Origin: Tigriopus japonicus
Taxonomy: Eukaryota; Arthropoda; Copepoda; Harpacticoida; Harpacticidae
Length of the DNA: 64,000 bases
Assembly (NCBI GenBank): GCA_010645155.1
Contig: JAAGOF010000250.1
Location: 850,756-914,755, forward strand
Direction of reading: 5' to 3'
In this document: piece by piece, positions 35,401 to 48,000 of the stretch
Numbering within the stretch: the stretch's first letter is position 1
Layout: every line of letters begins with the position of its first letter
Translations under genes and position numbers: made by a program
The notes under the pieces: generated by a model
The model's input: the letters and a program-made list of their open reading frames with translations, nothing else
Databases searched by the model: none
What the model was told of the DNA's origin: nothing

Positions 35401-38400
35401 TTTTTCTTTTTCTTTCTTGTTACCACCAATTCGTGAAAAACAACTTTCACGTTCATTCTATTTATACCTTTCCTCGCTTAGGAAAGATGTATTGTCGGTG
35501 AGCTCCAAGGTGGTTTACAGGGAGGCCCATAAGAAATAAATACACCCGATTTTTTTAAGCCTCTTGGTAAAATCATTTAGGTAAAAAGATTTTCGTTTCG
35601 AAGGAATCTTCCTCATGACACAAAGATTGCAAGACCTACCCAAAGTAGGTGCCTTCAAATTCGAATAAGTCTTCACAAACGAAAACATGACAAATGTCGC
35701 TGATTTTGGAGTGGTTGATTTCTTAAGGGTCTCCCTGCAATCAAAATTTGAGCAGAGTTAGTTCCGTCACCCAAGACTCCGGCATTGACATTGAGTAAGC
35801 AAATAAAGTAGTATGCTTCGGAAAATCCAAGGGGGGTTACTGGTTGTATCATGACTTCAACATTTGGGCTTTTGGGTGGATGAATGTATTTGGGTTGTTG
35901 CTCACTCACGACTGGGGATTGTATATACAAGAACATGCTCCATCGCCCGTGTAACAGATTTATCAAAATTAAATTCTCACTAATCCTCCCCAAGCCAGTC
36001 AGATCAACGAGGCCATCTGCCTCTCTTCGTTGATCTCGTTTTCGTCCACATCCTTTTGCTTCGAAAAAACAGGGTGTACTAAAATGCAATGTAATTTTCT
36101 TCATCGAAATCTGTCAAAAATCCAATTCAGTTACACAATACGTGATGTGAAAAATGTCATTAATGGTACGTTCAACAATGAATGGCCTTGACCGATTGGC
36201 AACCCGAGTATAGGCTCGAATCGAGCAACACCCTGTACATTTAAATACTTGTGTTGTGCTTTGTGCATGGACAATGTACAAAGATGTATGCAACAAAGCT
36301 CACATCGATCCAGAGGGTCTTGTGCCTAAATCTGATTTGCTTGACTTTGGTGGCCTCATTCCGAGAAAAGGAGACATTCACACAAACAAGCCGAGTAGAT
36401 AAGAGCTTTGGTGGAAAAGATCAGGCTCGTGAGGAGCGGGATTTTATCAATACAATTAATCGGGCCGAAAACTGCCTCAAAAAAGAGCCCTGACAGAAAA
36501 GAGAGAAGTTCCGTTTCGCGCGAACATTCCTCGAGTGTCTACCTTAAGGGGACTTCATAACTATTTATTGGCCAATCCCGCGAGAACGACCGAACTGGCA
36601 CAATAAAACCATGTCCAGCGCTTCCACTACTTTGTATACGCACTTGGGGCAACGAAAGGCTCCTCGTCAAATCTGAGAAATGAGCTAATGACAGAGGTAA
36701 TTCCGGCCTCAATGGAAGGCTCAATGATGGTCGGGGAAAAGATATTATTTCTTCGTCTTGTATCTCGCTCAGAATCTTTCATTGAAACTCCTCGGTCGAA
36801 ACCATTCGCCCATTTCCTCCGGGTCAATTCAAGTGAGCTCCTAATGGACAATGTACAATCCGCCTTGAGGCTAAAATACAGACTCCTTAGAAAACCCAAG
36901 AAAACTCAAGGAAGATTTGGAAGGGCCCTGGACTGTCCACTTCTTGTTATCACACCTCATTGGAAGTTGATGGACGCTAATTTATGTCCAGCACTTCGTC
37001 TTTTCCATGTCTGATGCTCAGAAAATTCCTGAGTCACACTCGTGTTTCATGTTGCCAGAATCAACGTTGTCCGAGATATCCAAAGATTGCTGAAGAACCG
37101 TCACTTGGTGTCAATCTTCAAACCCAATCTGCAATCACATGAAGATGGGGAATCGATTGGCCAAGAGCATTGTGCCATCCAATGTCTGACTGTCAATTTA
37201 CAAGGACGTCTCTGCGAGTTCACGGGGTTCCTTCAACTGCTCGAGTGTTTATACATATGACCATGATTACACTCGAACTTGGCACCCTCTTCATCATCTT
37301 GAGCAAATAAAAGTTGACCTTTAGCGTGAACCTCTGTCAGTGCTCGTTTGCTGGATTGGATTTCAAACCTGATTAGCCCATTGCATGCACTTTCACATTG
37401 AGGAACTCGATCTGACTTCCTTTGGCAATTGCACGGTTTTCACGCCCGGCGTTTTTTCCCCAACGTTGTGATCAATTCTTCATTACTAACTCATTAGGTA
37501 AGATCTACTTGATTGAACCATATTTGGATTGATGAACAAGAGTGAGCTCGAATCAAAACTTTGCCTGTGTAATTACCCTAATTGGGAGCAATAATTGGAT
37601 TAGAACTTGGGCTTTTCCCCATGGAATCCCAATCAGATGTTGCAATCAAATATTTACATATTGACAGACCCTGTGAGCCCAAAAAGTCCAAATGAAGGAG
37701 AACAAAGGGTGGGTAATACAATTTAGCATTAAGTACAAAATTGTTGTTGTGAAAGTACCTGGAGTTTTACTCGTGGTTTTGTGGGTTTTATGTTCAGTAT
37801 CCGGCAAAAAGGGGAATTTAATCTTTCAACTTGAGGTTGAAGGGGAAAGAGTTGGAAATTGCTTGCTTCAAAGGCCATCATGCTGACATTTTTTGGCATC
37901 TCTGGCTTACATGGAAATGTGGCTTTTGCCAATCTTTTAGACGCTTTGTGATTTGCCGAACAAGATGTGAATTTGAGAATTTTCTTGGCGTGCCCTCAAA
38001 AGATCTGTAATTTTGTGCTCAGCGGGCGCTATCTCTGCCAAGTTTTTTAACTTCTTTCTTTGCACCCTCCAATGCCTAGGAATCACTTCCCTCAATGGTT
38101 CTGATCTCCAATCTCCATCTTTCCCATTTTGTTCACCTCACATGCTCCTCTCATGGTTTTCACACTCATACATATGCATCCATTCATTTATTGCTCAAGA
38201 GTCAGGGGCTCTGACTCAAAATGGTCTTTTAAATACCCTGAGATTCCACTTTCATAAAAATGGAGCTTGCAGTGAGAATCATCTGCCTTTTCATATCAGA
38301 TAGCCTCCACCTCCAAGTATGGGGGAAATAAATGTGTGTGGATGTGTCTGTCCATATTCGCATTGTAATGGCACATTATTGCAAACCTTGAGCATGAGCC

Positions 38401-41400
38401 AAAAAAATGTCCGTCGCTGAACTTTGGATCTATGGTTTAAGTCTGATTATATGGTGGCTCCTCCTGCACTCCCGTCTGGTCAAAGTGATTCCAAGTCCCC
38501 TTATCTTGAGGCCCTCCCTCCTTGAAGCTTGCTCATTTCTTTTCAATTCTAGGGCTCTTTTGTTCTGGATTTGTTACACAGCGAAAAACCCTAGCATTCA
38601 AGCTTGAGGGCCCGTTTGCCTTGCAATTTTATCATGATTATCCTACAGGTGATGGCTAATTATGGTCTTAAGGAGGTGCCAAAGACCACAGTGACTGTAA
38701 TAAATCAGCTGACATGCACCCGGTCAAGGTGCGCTCTTACAGTGCTTCGAGTGTCTTTAACAATTCAGATTCTTTTCATGGGTGACGTGAATCCTTGAGC
38801 AACTCGAGAACAATTGTGAACAGGAGGTCTAATTTCTCATAAAGATGAACAAAACGAGTCAGTCTCACAATGGTGATTCGAGCTTGCCCTCGATTTGAAC
38901 TTGGTGCGACAATTTGTATTCTTTAGATCCTCTGGACGAATGGAAATATGATGCTTTGGTCTCGAAATGGTCGTGATAAAATTGGATGGACATAAAAGGG
39001 CTCTGGGAGCAATGGACATGGATGGCTTTTGTTGGTGAGGAGGAGACGAGGAGCGAGATGGAGATATACATAGCTTTCCTTCTTTCTTTAGACAAAGCAC
39101 CGAAATTGAGTCATGTATTCAAATAGAAACAAGACGAACGGTCTCATAAACTTTGGCCATATATTCTCTTGGTGAGCAGACATGATATTTCAGCAAAAAA
39201 GGACCATTATCTCAAATAGGCATGCAGGTCCCATAGCGAACACTGTAAAATTGACTTGTGTCTGTCGTGAGTCGATTGTTTTTGTCCAAATCCAATTTTC
39301 GGACAGTGTTGTCCTCGGATGAATGTTTGTCCGACGAAGTGAACACAAGGTTCATATGTTGTTTGCGAGCAAACTTTGCACAAACAAAAACTTTTGCTCA
39401 TCTAGTCCAAGACCTACTACCACCACGTTGTTCGTTGGACCAGGGCTTCCTATACACGTTATGGGGATCTCATGGAGGGACAGCTCCCTAATTAATTAGG
39501 GACATGCGCGCTTTGTTTCTCTGCCTGCACTTTCTTTGAGGCTAAAGCTCACTAGGCTCCATTATAGAAAGGTCCCAAAGCATCGAATCGGACTCAAACT
39601 ACTCCTCATTTTAACGCGATTATCTAACAAATGTGAAAGTTTTAGTCGAAACAACAAAACATTCACCAAATGAAAAAAGGTTCATTAGTTTATACGTACG
39701 TACAAGTCGGGCTCAATTCTCAATGCAAACCTCATTCCATTCATAGATGAAGCGCTTTAACAGGGACATTCTGTCTTCGCTCGTTGGATCCTTTTGGTCG
39801 TCTGATGGAGCAAAAAGGGGTGTAGTACACTAGATTTTTGCAGACGGTCATAAGAACAGGCTCTATTAAAATAGAGGGGATCCTCCAAGTTGAGTGTTTT
39901 CTACTTCTTTTTTTATTCGAGAATCTAGGAGGGCCGTCAATCTAGCAATCTTGTCGCTACTTCTAGTGTTTTCGCACATGACAGAGGGCCCGTTTATTCA
40001 ATAACTCGTCTTTCCGGCTTTCTCAAACTCTGTGCAAGAAACCTTGAAGATTCTCCGGCAATTATCTCACAAAAGAGAAAGGGGAAATAGAGAACAAATC
40101 TGACCTGATGTCTGACGCTGGAGAGCGATGCCATAACTTCGGATCATCTCGTAAAGTTGTCTCGGCCAATTAGTTGTAAAGTGTGCTTGATTGGACAAGA
40201 TCTACAATGGGTTGGTATGCCCTGAAAGCTCTTCGGCCTATTTCTTTTTAGAGATTGCGTTGGCCTTGTTGTGTTTTCTTCCAGACGAAGAAATGATGAT
40301 AAAATGTAAGTTTATTTCTAATTCTGAATACATAGCCAACACCCGAGACATAAAAATCCCCGGGAGACCATTACAAAATGGACTCAAATGAATAAAGTGC
40401 CAGTCTGCTTCGGCTTCAACACTACTAACACTACCACCAAAAGGAGCTTCAAGAAAGGCTTGGGGGAGCCATTTTGGAGGCAGAAAATTTGAATTTACAA
40501 GCTTCCACCATGCAAGCCATTGTCTTATCTGCACGAAATGAAGAGTCCCCTTCAATCTTGAGCATAACAAACGGAACCATAAAACAAAATTAAGGATGCT
40601 ACCGCTGGGAAAGCGAATTTTGAATATCTGTATTTTGGGGCAGCTTGTAGGCATCAAAAGCGGCAAAGTTCCACGTCCAAATTGGGTTCGATACTTTGAC
40701 AACAATGCCGGAGAGTTTTGGGGGGACAGCAATGTGAGTGTGAGTAAACTCTGAAACAAGCCAGGGATGGACATGACATAGTTCTTGAGGCCTCTTGGTC
40801 AATAGATAGGGAAGTTTAGCTCTTCAATATCTCTTTCGTCTCATCTTGAAGCGTGGGCGATGTAATGGAACCGATGTCGAAGACAAAGTGCACCTCTTCC
40901 AGCCTTTCAAAGGTTTCATACAATTATCAACAAAGTAGAGTCTCCCTTTAAGCTGATAAAACAAATGTTCCTTTAGAGACCGGCTCATCGTCGTTCAAAC
41001 TAAAACCATTCCCCTTTTTGTGTTTTACTGATGGTTGTTTCCAAACAAAGAAAGAAGACGGCTCCATTCATTCAATCCAAGAATGTACCTATTCCAAAGT
41101 ATATGAAGGCGGAAAAAAGGTTTCTGGGGCCAACACCGATGCTGTGTCTTGGGTGATCCGTAATTCAATGTAAACCAAGGCCCAACTGTCCAAGTTACTT
41201 ACTGTTGTACTTAGAATGCTCTTTCCGGACTTTCGGAGAGGCTCACATTTCCAAGTTTGATCCCACATTGCTTTGACAACTTGGCCATTTCGGAAGAGCT
41301 TTTCCAATCCTTCTGACGCTCTTTGCCACACGATGAGCCACGGAAAAGAAATGCGACAGTTGACCTTCTGAGGTTTCTTGTCCAACAAACCTGAAAGAAA

Positions 41401-43038
41401 AACAGAAAAAAACTTGAGCACTTCCTATCGCTCTCTGGGCACGTTTTAACCACACTCAAGTATCCATAAGAAAAAGTGTGTTTACCCATGTATTTCGATA
41501 TCTCATGATGGAGATTCAAGAGGTGATTAAAATCTAGTTGTTCTTGGAACTGGACACCAGTGTTGCCAAATTATTATTCCATCATTATAATGAGTTCAAA
41601 CTCAACCAATGCATTTCTATATCTATGTTTCCCTTGATAGCCTTATATCAGATTGAGAAACCTTAATAGTTGCGACAAAGAAGGAAAAAGCCCATCTTTC
41701 ACAATGGCAATCCTGTCTGGGTGTTTTTTTCTATTTTCGTTGCAACTAGTGGGGTCGCTCAATACAATGTAGACAATTTTGAGAGGGTTTGCCGACCCAG
41801 AGGTCATTCACATTCTTGTCCCAAGGGAAGCAATCATCATTTACATAGTTTTGCTTTTACTTCCCCCCGCCCGAAAAATAGAAAGAATCTTCCTTCTATT
41901 TCCTATCCTCCTCGCATCTGCTCCTCATGATGCATGCACAGACACCGAGAAAATAGAAAAATCGGGGGCAATTCATGCCTCGAATGACCGAATGCTTATG
42001 TCTCTCATTTCGTTTTCAGGTAAGACCCTCACCCTCCTATTTACATGCACTACAAGTGAAATGGCCTGAAGATTGGATGAGGTTTCACCACTTGACATAG
42101 TGTTTACATTTCACCGTGATGTAAACATAGCCCATGACAAAGAAATATCTCACCACTCTGAGGTCCAATTAACACACATTCTAGAATGGGTTCTCATTTC
42201 AAAGGGCAATTATTGCCAAAGAGTGATGTAATGAAAATATGGGCTTTGTTCTTAATCATAAAGGATCAGTGACGTAATAAAACGAGTACTGGAACGGTGG
42301 ACAAGAAGAAGCTAGATGCAGTTCATTGAGATGCAAAACGAGTGCATAATGATAATAATGGCAGTTCCAGTATGGTCGAGTGGGACCATCCTCAGCGACA
42401 ACACGGACACAGTGAATTGCACTTTTTTTTGCAATCCACGCAACGATGTATGTACGTGTGCTGAAGATGTATGGTGCTGCACTCTTCAAATGTCAACATT
42501 GAGAGACCTTGAACCACTCACTAGTTGTTGTTCCCTTGTGCCTCTTTAGGAGAGACACTTGATCTCAAAGGCGGTCATGATCATAGACAACACGGTGTGT
42601 ATTTGAGCTCAAGAAGTCATTTTTAAATTCCAAAAGAAAATGAGACCACTTTTGAGATGTGAATGCAATGCAGAATATTTGTGTCAATTCGGTTAAATAC
42701 AAGTCAATGTAGGTCAGAGGCAAAAACACTATTTTGTTACTTAAAACACACTTGAAATATCTTATTGAAAAATTACTTTGACAAAAGTTTTAAATGTACT
42801 ATGAGCAGAGCAGTGTTGTTCTCAAATATTTTGAAACTCTATTTCGCGGATCTATTTTCAACGGCCTTTTTACTTGGCATTCTCGAAGGACCAAGCAAGA
42901 GGGCCATTACATCAATTCAGACAAACGGCTAAGTAGATTTTGACAATATTTTAGGTAGACACACCCACAAGATTACTTGGAGGGGTGAAAGAAAATGTTC
43001 AAACAATTATCTTTGAGCATGCTTGAGGTGACCTTATG

Positions 43039-45088
43039 CAGGGATAACCTATATAATAGTATAAATACTGGATACGAACTCGCGGAATTTCCTAGCTCGC
43101 AACCTCACACGGATGAGGCCGAGAGTTCGTAAGTAAACAAGAAGTACAAACGGCCATGTTGGGAGCGGATAATCAAACGGAAATCGACCAAGAGTCCAAA
43201 AGATAGTGCGCCAATCGGGGTTTTCTGTGTTTAAAGCGGGTCCAGCCAAGTCCTAGCCTTGGTAAAGGTCAACCCCACGCCCCAAAATCAGTCTGATGTG
43301 GGTGTTTCGAAGACATTAAGTTCAGCCAAGAACGAGTGAATAAAATAGTGAATGAATGAATGACCACATCATGGAGTGCGAGTGAACAAGGTGTCTTTTC
43401 TACAAGATGACGATCAAAGTGATTAAAATAAATCTGATGATGACTAGGTTACCTGCTACAACCTTCGGAAGTGATAGACCTAACTAAAGCAAAAAGAACG
43501 AATATGGACCGGAATCCGAGCACAAATTCCTCTTTTCCGCAAAAGGATTAAGAACAAACTTTCCCAAGGACCAAAACGGGGAGTTTCCTTATGCTCATCC
43601 ATTACAAAACTTGAACAACTTAAGAATATCTTACCATTCCTTGAATTATCAACAACAAAATAGCGGGGTTTTCCGAGCTTATCTATTATCCGATTTGAAC
43701 GTCTTATTAATATCTTTGAGCTTACAATTGAACCCATCCATGTATTACCTGAACTTAACTAACACATGCCAAACTTTGTATGAAATCAAGTTTGTTTTAG
43801 GTTTTGTCACCTTGCCATTGATCTATAAATGATGTTCCATCCTCGAATTTCTTTTATTATATGGTTGTGTCTTTTAGTTCAGGATAATTCAAGGACAGGT
43901 AAGATATTCTTAGGTTGTTCAAGTTGTCTAATGGATGAGCGCCATAAAAATCCCCGTTTTGATTCAGATGAGAGTTTCTGGGGTAAATTTGGTTCCTTTC
44001 CAAGAGGAATCTCCGTTCGCATTAAGGTCCACATAAAACAAAGAAAGAAGTCCTCAATGTCAAGAATTCCATCAAATGAAGAACAAATTAAGATGACTTC
44101 GAAACATATCAGGTGTGCCTACTAGCAATGGATGGGCTCAATATTTTGATTTGCCTTTCGACTCAGTCAGCCCAAATTGGTGATCTGACAGTCTAACCCG
44201 GATTACATGGACCCTCTCAAAGTCTTGAAAATGGAATGCTCCCACCAAGATTGAATTGTGTGGATTTTTTGACTCAATTTGATTGTTAATTCCTGGACAA
44301 AGGGATCTAAGAACTAAGAAGATCAATGAAACCCTATCAAGCACGTAGAGCCTATCCTTGCAATGAAAAGACATGATCCTCTGGTCCTGAAGGACCCTTA
44401 GCCCCAGTCCTGCGTGGTCCTGACCTTCTTGAGCCCCAAGACTTGAAACATTTTCAATGAAATCCACAATCCAGGATTTGATCCTCATGTTTTTCACTTA
44501 TTTTGTCACAAGGACGTCGTGATTGCCTTTGTTCCAATTCCAATCCGGATCAGATGGCTGATCTGATCCAGAACCGTCAAAAGTGCCCTTCAATAGTTAC
44601 AACCAACAACATCTCCGATTTGGACTCCATCTTGTTTCAAAATGAGACTATTCTCATTCCTTCATTTTCCTATAGAAATGGTTCCTGCATCGTGGAGGTG
44701 CTGAAGAGGATGGAAGAGGAGTAACCCTCCAGATATCACCACAGATACTTCTATTTAGCATTGTTTCACAGAAGTTGGACTAATGGGTGAAGCAAGATTC
44801 CATCTATGTATTTTCCTGATTGTTAAGTGGACTAAAATCCTTTGGAGAGCTGAATGTCAAACGTTCATGAGACGAGTAAAAGGAGTGCTGGGACCTCTAA
44901 AATCAAGGCGAAGAACAATTAGTCAATAAATATTAGCACAAAAAGTTTGACTGAATTCTTTCAAGATGCATGTTCAACAGTTTTACTCGTTAATAAGGAA
45001 TGAATGACATTGTTTCAAAATATAGCCTCGGCCTCATACCATTTTTTCAAAAATCGGAGTTCGTGTCCACCCCTTTCAGGGGTTCCTG
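43039..45088. mobile_element. hAT-like transposon (2,050 bp) inside long-inverted-repeat copy B
   Basis: The ends read CAGGGATAACC and, in reverse complement of the right end, CAGGAACCCC. Further similarity inside is GGATACGAACTCGCGG against GGACACGAACTCCG. The direct repeat CCTTATG flanks it (43032-43038 and 45089-45095). CAGG-type ends and a 7-8-bp duplication suggest the hAT superfamily. The interior carries an inverted duplication (43490-43665 and 43880-44060) but no hAT transposase signature, so it is probably non-autonomous or decayed. Confidence 0.65.
43490..44060. repeat. inverted duplication of a short coding-like segment
   Basis: The segment 43880-44060 on the plus strand and the segment 43665-43490 on the minus strand encode matching residues: DNSRTGKIFLGCSSCLMDE and DNSRNGKIFLSCSSFVMDE, then PRF and a C-terminal (V/A)RI.VHI block. 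DNA identity is high near GATAATTCAAGGA and fades outward, about 215 bp separating the arms. The pattern (GK, C, then ..RI.VHI) is faintly like a FLYWCH finger, but I would not name it. The segment lies inside the hAT-like element at 43039-45088. Confidence 0.6.
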
Positions 45089-48000
45089 CCTTATGATGTA
45101 TTTTTGCCCGTGACCTAATTAACAGATTTCAAATTCATGTGCAGTATTGCATTAACACCTCAAAAGTGGTCTCAAAAGTTTTTGGAATTTAAAAATGACT
45201 TCTTAAGCTCAAATACACACTGAGATAAACTAAGAACAACTCAACTAGAGCGCAGTCGAGGGAAAATCGGAATATTTTGATCACAGAAAGTGTTTGACAC
45301 AGAAGTTACCTGAAGAACCTCTTTAAGGAATAGACGAACAAACGTTTCTCCAAATCTGCCTGTTTTTCTAGAATGATAATTCAAGGACTAGTTTCTCTAT
45401 GAATGGTCAGGATTCATCTAGGTTAGGGGAAAAGGTTATTTTGTGGCCAAGTTGACCATTGATTAACCACAAGATGTGTTTGCTTTGGCTTTCCAACATT
45501 TTGAGCAACCACCCACAATTGTGGAACACGTTGTGTACAAGAATATATGTTTCATATGACGCCGATAATGATATGTTCAAGGAAGTTGTATGCTCAGTTT
45601 GGCCTTGGCTCGTCTTGTCTGAAATAGAGCAATGTTCCATAGACAATTGATCTGAGGCTGCCGAGTGAATGCCAAAAGGGTTTCTCTAAATCATGGGAAA
45701 TATAACTACAAACTTAAATCTTTGACACTGTGAATTTCTTTAAACGCAAATTGTACAGGGGGAAAATTACTTGGACAACCACTCACAATTATTATTATTA
45801 TTCTTTGAGAAAACGTTGACTTGAATTCTAAGTTAACCTTACAAACAACATTTCTTAACAATGATCTTGTTTTATATTTTCTTTTTGTACCCAAAATCGG
45901 CACTTTCGCGCTGAACCGTATGAATAGCCGACTTCAATATACAGTGTCTCCAAGGTTCGTCAACAATTTGAAAACTACATAAAGTTACCATTTGGCCGTG
46001 AGTCTTCTCTGATGTCATTTGATGGGGATCCAACGACCGGATTGGCATAATGTCTCTTGCACTTGCATCATTTCGAGGAGAAACGATAGAATCCTGTCAT
46101 CTTTCAAATCAAGAATTTCCAAACCTATCCTTCGCAGTTGGCGAGACAAATTGTCTTGAAACGAAGCGCGGGCCTGCTTGCCTTGCTTGCTTATCTATCT
46201 ACATAAGATGGAACAAAGCATTTCCGTAATCTCTTGAAATAGCCTGCTCCTTCGTCTTCCGACGAGACTTCTCCTCCGTCTTTCTCGGGCTTTTGAAGGA
46301 TTTTCCTGCCAAGAAAGACCACCCTCCTTAGCATATCATCACGGACGTCTAGATCGGTGCTGGACATGATGTTCCATTTCGTCTTGTTATTTAAGATACA
46401 AAGTGGTCTTAGCTTCAAGAAGCCTCGGTTCAGTCTGTTTTTGTGTGGATTGTCCAGAAGAGTCAAAGTGGTCTCTAAGCACATTTTCAAGTGAGCCTTT
46501 AGTTGAAGAGGCGTGCTGGAGAGAGGGGCTCTTTCCTTTGGTCTTATTCGTGGCCTTTCTACAAGTCCAATTAAGTGAAAATTGGCTTTTCGAGCCGGCA
46601 ACGAGAACAGACACCAACATTGTTCCCCAAGAAGTCATTATTTAAGAAAAAAGAAACCTCAAGGACAAGGCTTTTTTGTGTTGAGGGTGGTTCCCGTTCC
46701 AGGACTTAAATGGGTCATCATTATTCACTTACAAGGGGAATTCAACCTACACTGGAGTTGGAATGAGACAGGATTCTATTCGGAACATTTCGAGAAGCTT
46801 TTGTTATTTTGCCTTGTGAGGGAACAAAAAAAAACTTTGGGCCTTCCCTGTCACATCTGATTTGGACATAAATATTCGGATTCCGACTTGGTAGAGAAAT
46901 CTTGCACAACAACTAGAAGAGGCAAAGCAAAGCGGAAAAACTTCTCCGGACTGTTTCGCAAATGGATTTTTGACCTTCTCTGATGAATGTTATGAGAAAA
47001 GTTTCCGTTCCCTCCCTTCTCTGTACGGATCCGCGCAACAAACCCCATTTTTATACACACATAGCAGTCAGGGTGCGTTTCTCTTGAGTTTTAAAAAAGC
47101 CACTTCCATTACAGAACTTAGCTTCAACACGCGAACAATCTTTTCAGGGGTGTTTTTGGATGGTGTGTTTACTCAACTACAACTTGTTTTCACCTTCGCC
47201 CACATTCAATTTGCATTTCCTTCCCAAAATATCACACCTGGCTCTGGAGTGCAATTCACATATGGTTGGCTGGTTCGAGCAGGTCTGGATTTCTTGAGAC
47301 CAAGTCGAGATCAGATTCGTTTGGAAGCTCTTTTTTGCGGCTGACTAGCAGCATCATGGAGAAGGCTCTTAATTTCAGTCTGTGTCGTGACGATAATGAA
47401 TTGACCTATTTTTGGAGGCCTCCAATTTACAAGATTACAATCGATGAGGCATGACAAAACAAGCAAAGAAGAAAGAGATGTGATCTACTGTCCTAGATGA
47501 ACTAGCTTTAGAGCAAAGAGATGGAGGGCTTTGGTGGACAAATGCGAACGCGGACTATATCTTGAAGTCAATTATTGATCAAGATCAATCTGCGTAAGCA
47601 ACTGCCAAGACTAACAATTTCAGATGGATTTTTTATACCGTCTCATCGCATCGAGATGTTATCAGCAGCAATTTACAACACTTTGCTTAGAGCTTGAAAC
47701 CTTTGAAAAGATGAAATAACTTTTGATACCGGGCTGCTTGAACTATGTTCCAACTTCAATGAGAGGGGAACTTCTGGACAAGGATAAATTAGATTAATTT
47801 GTATTCGGAATGAAACAACTATGAATATAAAGCAGATCTCTTTATGTCCTTGAAAACGTCAGCCCTTGTGTACGAGAAGGAATGTCCATCCCGTCAAAAA
47901 TTGAAGCCAGAATCGGGTCAAGCCGAAGATCTTAATGTACCAGAAAGATACGTATCCCAAACCTTCTCTTCTTAGAACTTTAGCTTTCATTAACACTACT

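Larger units (their letters stand above)
42591..45220. mobile_element. long-inverted-repeat element, copy B, interrupted by a hAT-like insert
   Basis: The left tip, CACGGTGTGTATTTGAGCTC, and following bases are matched in reverse complement by the right arm ending at 45220 (GACTTCTTAAGCTCAAATACACAC). The interior at 42660-43030 is the reverse complement of the interior of copy A at 19900-20110, including the segment around TTTGACAATATTTTAGGTA. A 2,050-bp hAT-like element (43039-45088) splits it just before the right arm. Without that insert the element would be about 580 bp. Confidence 0.7.

Noticed and set aside
36688..37014. 108-codon plus-strand frame starting METEVIP-like (MTEVIPASMEG)
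   Set aside because: No family signature and no splice context. Likely chance.
43049..45000. Possible autonomous hAT transposase within the 2,050-bp insert
   Set aside because: None of the frames shows hAT dimerisation-domain or catalytic residues, and all are under 120 codons.
46191..46601. 136-codon minus-strand frame
   Set aside because: No domain or partner exon, and both strands are open. Support is insufficient for a gene call.
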